A program made the position numbers and the translations under genes. The notes beneath the pieces are model-generated. The model saw nothing but the letters and a program-made list of their open reading frames with translations, was not told where the DNA came from and did no database searches. DNA of 64,000 bases from Chryseomicrobium excrementi (GTDB lineage Bacteria; Bacillota; Bacilli; Bacillales_A; Planococcaceae): contig NZ_PCGR01000004.1 in assembly GCF_002798305.1 (NCBI RefSeq), positions 62,001 through 126,000 of the forward strand. The letters run 5' to 3'. Shown here piece by piece: positions 60,012-64,000 of this stretch (the first letter of the stretch is position 1; each line of letters starts with the position of its first letter).

Positions 60012-61400
60012 TTATGCCTCGTTGTTTTTACGACGGCGTGCCATGAATGCAGTTGCACCAAGTGATGCAGCTAGCAAGCTTCCAAGTAAGAAGCCTTCAG
60101 CGCCCATTCCGTCTTGCTCTTCAGCCATACCACCCATACCAGTTTTCGGCATTCCTTCTGGCATATCTCCACCTTTGAAGTTTTCAGGGAACTGATCCAC
60201 GATTGCTGTTGCAATTCCTTCAGAAGGCATTAACATGTGAGCATATGCTTCACGAAGGTTTGTGTAAGCTCCTTCGTAGTCGCCTTCTACATATAGGTCA
60301 AATGCAGCTAGCAATTGATCAACGTGAGCTGTTAAGCCAGCTTCTAAATCTGCTGCTTTCAAACGGTCTTCAGTAGCTGTAGATAAGAATGCTGCTTGCT
60401 CTACGATGTACTCGTCAAGTTCAGCCATTGCCTGCTCTTTACCAGCTTCATCCTCATTTGCTGTAGCAACCACGTAGTCTACGAAGTAGCCGATGTGGCT
60501 GTTCCAGATCTCTTTAAATTGTGCTCCGCCTTCTTCACCGTATACAGAAGCTACTGCTGCTGATAGGTCATCTGCGTTTGCAAGAAGTGCTGCTGCTGAT
60601 GCATCATAGTCTGGATCTCCGTCCACCCCATTTTGCATCGCCATTACTGCTAAACCAGCGTGCTCTGTGAAGATACGATCCAAGCTAGCGCGTAGGTCAG
60701 CTGCTGGTGTTACAGCCATAGTGTTTTCAAATTTATCTGGGAACTGGTCTGTAATTGCAGTTGCTAGACCTGCTGCTACCATGACCATGTGGTCGATTGC
60801 TTCACGTTCGTTTGTGTATGAAGTTTCATAATCACCAGCTACGTAGCTATCGAATGCCCAAACCAGTTGGTCAACGTGCATTTTTAGGCCTGCTTCTAAG
60901 TCTGCTGCTTTTAGACGTCCTTCAGTTGCTGTGTCTAAGAATGCTGCTTGTTCTTTAATGTATTCGCCTAGTTCTGCCACTGCTTGATCTTTACCAGCTT
61001 GATCGTCAGCTGCTGTAGCATTTGCATAGTCTACAAAGTAACCAATGTGTGAAGACCAGATTTCTTTAAACTGTGCTCCTGCTTCTTCACCGTATACTGA
61101 AGATACAGCTGCAGTTAGGTCATCTGTGTTGCCGCTTAATGCGCCAGCCAGTGCTTCAAAGTCTTCCGTGCCATCTGCACCTTTTTTCAGTGTTTCCACT
61201 GCTAAGAATGCGTGCTCTGTGAATAATTGTGTCAATGTTGAGCGAAGTTCAGATGCTGGAGTTGAGACTCCCATGTCTCCAGAAACTGCGCCTCCATTTG
61301 AATGATCGCCGTGATCTGCTGCTAGAGTAGCTGCTGGTACTGCCATTGTCATTGCAAGTGTTGCTGCTAAGATTGCTTTCGATTTCATTTTGTAGTTCAT
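60012..61400 (-). CDS. Wall-anchored protein with two histidine-bearing helical domains
   Basis: 462 residues: signal peptide (1 to about 27, ATLA-AD), then two homologous domains with an exact 184-residue offset (about 46-225 and 230-409), each with the same four histidines (63, 118, 175, 204 and 247, 302, 359, 388) in TEHA, SHIGYF, HVDQL and a final AxxHM. Each domain looks four-helical, so a metal or haem-like site is possible. The end has sorting signal MPKTG (417-421), a hydrophobic helix (about 437-453) and RRRK. Similar proteins are often labelled 'copper amine oxidase' in databases; no amine oxidase motif is present. ATG 61400 follows AAAGGAGA. Driven by a promoter shared with the sigma operon. 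Confidence 0.85.
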   Translation of the reverse strand: MNYKMKSKAILAATLAMTMAVPAATLAADHGDHSNGGAVSGDMGVSTPASELRSTLTQLFTEHAFLAVETLKKGADGTEDFEALAGALSGNTDDLTAAVSSVYGEEAGAQFKEIWSSHIGYFVDYANATAADDQAGKDQAVAELGEYIKEQAAFLDTATEGRLKAADLEAGLKMHVDQLVWAFDSYVAGDYETSYTNEREAIDHMVMVAAGLATAITDQFPDKFENTMAVTPAADLRASLDRIFTEHAGLAVMAMQNGVDGDPDYDASAAALLANADDLSAAVASVYGEEGGAQFKEIWNSHIGYFVDYVVATANEDEAGKEQAMAELDEYIVEQAAFLSTATEDRLKAADLEAGLTAHVDQLLAAFDLYVEGDYEGAYTNLREAYAHMLMPSEGIATAIVDQFPENFKGGDMPEGMPKTGMGGMAEEQDGMGAEGFLLGSLLAASLGATAFMARRRKNNEA

Positions 61401-61442
61401 GTGAATCTCTCCTTTTGTAAGTGGTTTATTTGATTTACACAT

Positions 61443-61474
61443 AGCTAACGGAAGGATATTGATTCTGGATCACT
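61443..61474 (-). promoter_or_regulatory. ECF-type promoter of the surface protein gene
   Basis: On the minus strand AGTGATCCA (61474-61466), 15 bases, then CGTTAGCT (61450-61443). The same words with the same spacing lie upstream of the sigma gene (63025-63056). Transcription would begin about 35 bases before the surface-protein ATG. The rest of the 61401-61626 gap is AT-rich with a terminator. Confidence 0.8.
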
Positions 61475-61592
61475 TTTTTCTAAATAAAAATTAAAAACTT
61501 TTGACCATGTATCTCCAAACCTTGATATATCAATGTTTAAACGTTATACAAATCGTCAAAAGTTTTTTGATTTCTCTGTTCTGAAGATAATA

Positions 61593-61621
61593 AAAAGGCC
61601 ACCTACAGAAGCAGGTGGCAA
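61593..61621 (-). terminator. Terminator of the sigma/anti-sigma operon
   Basis: GCCACCT and AGGTGGC (61598-61619) pair, and A5 on the plus strand gives a U tail on the minus strand, just beyond the anti-sigma stop codon. Confidence 0.85.
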
Positions 61622-61626
61622 ATTTG

Positions 61627-62391
61627 TTATTCAGTTTCTGGTGCTGAGATAGCGGAAGCCATCAACACTTGACCGAGAGGTGTCTCGCTATCTTTATTCG
61701 GTTCATGAGATACTGCGATTTGGTCCCAAGAAAAATCTTGTCCAGCTGGTAGCGTATATACCACTGCTCCGTCTGTTCCAGTGGAAGTGAAGGTTCCTGC
61801 TCTGTCCGGTCCTTCTTCATCAATTAACCAAACCTGATAAACTTCTTCATTTGAAAGCTCAGGTAGCGAAGACGCTTGTACGACCACTTGAATCGTATCT
61901 CCGTTTCGTACAATAGAAGCCGTACCTGTTGAATCTCCTTCAAGAGGTTGCAAGTTCACAAGAGCAACAAGTTGATCCACGGTTTCACTTTGTGTGACAA
62001 GAGTTTGTTGTTGGTCTTGTACCATCCAGCCCAAGTAAGCATTTCCTACTAAAGAAAGAACTAGTGCAGCTGCAACTAGTGGTAACCATTTAGAAGCGCT
62101 TCGCTTACGGGGTTTTTTACTTTCCATTGGGATGACTGGAGTTGGTGATACAACCGGTTGAGCTGGAGAATCTTCTCCCAGAATAGAACCGAGTACGCGT
62201 TCCTTCATGCCTACTGGTGGTTCTACCAGTTCAGAAACATAGGGGAGGTCTTCTGAAAGTGCTTGCCATTCTGCCAGTTCTTGTTGACAGTCTGCACAGC
62301 TTTCTAAATGTCTTTCAAAAGCTTCTTGCTCTTCAGTAGTCAGCTGACCATTGAAGTAATCAATTGTTAAATCACACATCACTCGTTCCAT
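61627..62391 (-). CDS. Anti-sigma factor with zinc-binding N-terminus and RskA-like C-terminus
   Basis: 254 residues. The cytosolic anti-sigma domain has Cys6 and His28-x3-Cys32-x2-Cys35, the ZAS zinc motif. A proline-rich linker, a transmembrane helix (about 102-123) and an extracellular RskA-like domain (EVYQVWLIDEEGPDRAGTFTSTGTDGAVVYTLP) follow, as in anti-sigma-K. It should hold the ECF sigma factor at the membrane until a signal acts on the outer domain. ATG 62391 follows AAAGGGGGG; its start lies 20 bases inside the sigma gene, so both are made together. Confidence 0.9.
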   Translation of the reverse strand: MERVMCDLTIDYFNGQLTTEEQEAFERHLESCADCQQELAEWQALSEDLPYVSELVEPPVGMKERVLGSILGEDSPAQPVVSPTPVIPMESKKPRKRSASKWLPLVAAALVLSLVGNAYLGWMVQDQQQTLVTQSETVDQLVALVNLQPLEGDSTGTASIVRNGDTIQVVVQASSLPELSNEEVYQVWLIDEEGPDRAGTFTSTGTDGAVVYTLPAGQDFSWDQIAVSHEPNKDSETPLGQVLMASAISAPETE

Positions 62392-62956
62392 CTGCAAATT
62401 CCCCCCTTTCCGGTTCTAATCGTTTTCGTAAATGCTGCAGGGCTAACCGTATCCTACCTTTTACCGTTCCTAAAGGAATGTTGAGGTCTTTAGAAATGCG
62501 GTCTTGCGAATAGCCATGAAAATAAAACAGCTCTACGATTTTTCTTTGATCTTCTTTTAAATGAGACAATGCCTCTCGAATCCGTTCGCTTTTTTCTTTC
62601 CATTCCACTGCCTGCTCCGGCATGTCATGCATCGTGTCATTGACACGCTCGGCGTCCTTATCCAATAAGCCGACTTCTTGTTGTTTGGATGATTTGCGAA
62701 TGACATCTAAACATCGATTCCGTGTCATGGTCAATAACCAAGAAGAAAACTTGCCTCGGTCGGCTTCATACGGTGCATGGTCACGCCAAAGTTTTGAAAA
62801 CACGTCTTGCACGACGTCTTCTGCTCGTTGTTGATCTTGCATCATGCGATAAGCAAATGAAAACACAAGTCGTTCGTATTTATCGTAAAGCAGTTCTAGC
62901 GCTTCCGAGTCTTTTGTTAGAATGCGGGTGTATAACTCTTCATCTGTAAAGGACAT
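62372..62956 (-). CDS. ECF-family RNA polymerase sigma factor (SigK-like)
   Basis: 194 residues. Region 2 is LYDKYERLVFSFAYRMMQDQQRAEDVVQDVFSKLW (about 22-57) with the -10 contacting part FSSWLLTMTRNRCLDVIRK; region 4 is YFHGYSQDRISKDLNIPLGTVKGRI (about 144-168), the -35 reader. Paired with an RskA-type anti-sigma factor, as in the SigK group. ATG 62956 follows GGGAGGG. The promoter upstream matches the one before the surface-protein gene, indicating autoregulation. Confidence 0.93.
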   Translation of the reverse strand: MSFTDEELYTRILTKDSEALELLYDKYERLVFSFAYRMMQDQQRAEDVVQDVFSKLWRDHAPYEADRGKFSSWLLTMTRNRCLDVIRKSSKQQEVGLLDKDAERVNDTMHDMPEQAVEWKEKSERIREALSHLKEDQRKIVELFYFHGYSQDRISKDLNIPLGTVKGRIRLALQHLRKRLEPERGEFADGTSDV

Positions 62957-63024
62957 ATGGTTTCCCTCCCCTGCTTGCCAGTTCCTTCTATCATACCGGA
63001 TTCATAAGGGGATTGTAATCAATA

Positions 63025-63056
63025 AGCTAACGAAACTTCTACGGGTTTGGATCACT
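63025..63056 (-). promoter_or_regulatory. ECF-type promoter of the sigma operon
   Basis: On the minus strand AGTGATCCA (63056-63048), 15 bases, then CGTTAGCT (63032-63025), the same as at 61443-61474. It lies about 70 bases before the sigma ATG and is the likely site of positive autoregulation. Confidence 0.8.
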
Positions 63057-63119
63057 ATTTGTTAAATTAGGTAGTCGATTTTAAAGTGAGGTATGATAAA
63101 AAGAAAATGAGGTGATTCC

Positions 63120-63728
63120 GTGATCTTCTTCATTATCTGGTTAGCGCTGTTAACGTACGCTATCTTTTTTGCACCGGGACAAGGAAACAGTAATGATCCG
63201 GTCTTGTCAGAAGTGTTCGTCGGCAACTGGGCTGCTATTGACCCATTGGTACTTACCGTATTCAACTCGCTCGGTATCTTTCCGCTCGTCTTCCTGACCC
63301 TTTTACTGCGAAATGATAACAAGCGCTGGCCAGCATGGCCGTTTTCACTGGTGTCCTTTGCAGCTGGTGCATTCGCATTGCTTCCGTATTTTGCATTCGG
63401 CAATCGACCACCAGAACGTACGATTCGTACGCCAAAGTTCTTGTTGCGTCTATTGCGTTCAAAAACGTGGTTGATCTTCTTGATTGTAATCACAATAGCC
63501 AATTTGATTACGCTGCAAAACGGCATTTCATTAGATTCCTACATGACTACGTTCAATGAGTCTCATTTAGTCTCTGTGATGACAGTTGACTGGTTCGTAT
63601 TATGGGGTCTGTCCGTATATGCCACCTATCAGTTCTATCCAGAGGCACGTATGAAAGGGTTAGCTTTCATTCCCATTGCCGGACCTCCGCTCGTGCTGCT
63701 TATCAACGCAAATCGTCTGGACGTTTAA
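63120..63728 (+). CDS. Polytopic membrane protein of unknown function
   Basis: 202 residues with six hydrophobic segments, including an N-terminal one (1-17), about 41-62, 73-91, 114-132, 152-168 and a C-terminal GLAFIPIAGPPLVLLI. Loops contain FGNRPPERTIRTPKF. I recognise no family. GTG 63120 follows GAGGTGAT. Divergent from the sigma operon. After the stop, 63730-63775 contains the inverted words AGGTA-TACCT nested within TTGG-CCAA, of unknown role. Confidence 0.7.
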   Translation: MIFFIIWLALLTYAIFFAPGQGNSNDPVLSEVFVGNWAAIDPLVLTVFNSLGIFPLVFLTLLLRNDNKRWPAWPFSLVSFAAGAFALLPYFAFGNRPPERTIRTPKFLLRLLRSKTWLIFLIVITIANLITLQNGISLDSYMTTFNESHLVSVMTVDWFVLWGLSVYATYQFYPEARMKGLAFIPIAGPPLVLLINANRLDV

Positions 63729-63784
63729 GAGAAAGCATGCTTGGGTACAAGGTAGTAAATACCTAAACCAAGGAGGCGTTTTCA

Positions 63785-63949
63785 ATGGATAACAACCGTC
63801 ACGAAGAAAAACATGTAGAGGTTCGTCGTGAAGAACGCACGGACAGCGGTCTAGTCGGAGCTACATTTATTAAATATGCCGCTTACATCATTATTTTCTT
63901 TGGATTGCTTTGGTTCTTGATCTCATACGTATTTCCTATGTTCAGCTAA
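63785..63949 (+). CDS. Small single-span membrane protein
   Basis: 54 residues: a charged N-terminal half (MDNNRHEEKHVEVRREERTD) and one transmembrane helix (about 31-49, YAAYIIIFFGLLWFLISYV). ATG 63785 is eight bases after a perfect AAGGAGG and the gene ends at a terminator, so it is very likely real. Function unknown; 56 bases after the preceding membrane protein gene. Confidence 0.8.
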   Translation: MDNNRHEEKHVEVRREERTDSGLVGATFIKYAAYIIIFFGLLWFLISYVFPMFS

Positions 63950-63960
63950 TCCAAAACAAA

Positions 63961-63996
63961 AACAAGCCGGGTCTCAATACGACTCGGCTTGTTTTG
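63961..63996 (+). terminator. Terminator of the small membrane protein gene
   Basis: AACAAGCCG and CGGCTTGTT form a nine-pair stem with a long loop followed by TTGTG; flanking A and T runs suggest it works in both directions. Confidence 0.8.
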
Positions 63997-64000
63997 TGTT

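Overview
The window looks like chromosome of a Bacillota species of the Bacillales, most probably Planococcaceae. Supporting this are strong AGGAGG-type ribosome sites, frequent GTG/TTG starts, a tryptophan T-box leader, Fur, FapR, MhqR and CstR type operators, a YteA-like protein, a YeeI-type YebC protein, the DapH/acetyl-DAP deacetylase lysine branch, and a dispersed GC-rich palindromic repeat of a kind I associate with that family. The assignment is inference; no rRNA or tRNA gene is present to test it. I see no prophage, transposase, CRISPR array or tRNA.

Layout. 1-7 kb: end of a family 4 uracil-DNA glycosylase, a PAP2 phosphatase, and a Fur-boxed siderophore uptake operon of the YclNOPQ (petrobactin) type ending in an IsdG-like haem monooxygenase, divergent from an ABC exporter. 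7-16 kb: HflX, a VOC protein, an acyl-CoA ligase, a Methyltransf_32 enzyme, fumarase and an MMPL transporter. 16-22 kb: CstR plus rhodanese (persulfide response), DUF3221, a 29-residue membrane peptide, a YteA-like zinc finger protein, an SDR/GntR divergent pair, BrnQ, a hydrolase. 22-31 kb: AroD, a NatAB/YhaQP-like ABC pair, the DapH-deacetylase pair, YebC, Pgi. 31-38 kb: a five-gene maltodextrin operon (alpha-1,6- and alpha-1,4-type glucosidases, ROK kinase, MsmX ATPase, LacI regulator) with a cre/MalR-like palindrome on its promoter and no permease. 38-44 kb: CoA-disulfide reductase, an AT-rich lipoprotein gene, a large catalase, FabI with a FapR box. 43-48 kb: a CarH-like MerR-B12 regulator divergent from an operon ending in a photolyase. 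47-52 kb: aminotransferase plus HmoB, an MhqO-type dioxygenase with MhqR box, GNAT, a BtuF-like protein and a K+-channel gene whose 3' ends overlap. 52.6-59.3 kb: T-box leader and trpEGDCFBA. 59.3-63.1 kb: ECF sigma factor, anti-sigma factor, a two-domain histidine-rich wall-anchored protein and a class F sortase. The end holds two small membrane protein genes.

The most interesting system is the last: the sigma operon and the surface-protein gene carry the same bipartite promoter (TGATCCA, 15 bases, CGTTAGCT), so the sigma factor probably drives its own operon and a surface protein plus its sortase. Other notable points are the CarH-like regulator with an altered light-sensor motif facing a photolyase operon, four intergenic arrays of different sequence that all have a 21-base period, and three copies of a palindromic dispersed repeat, one of which exactly fills the gap between two stop codons.
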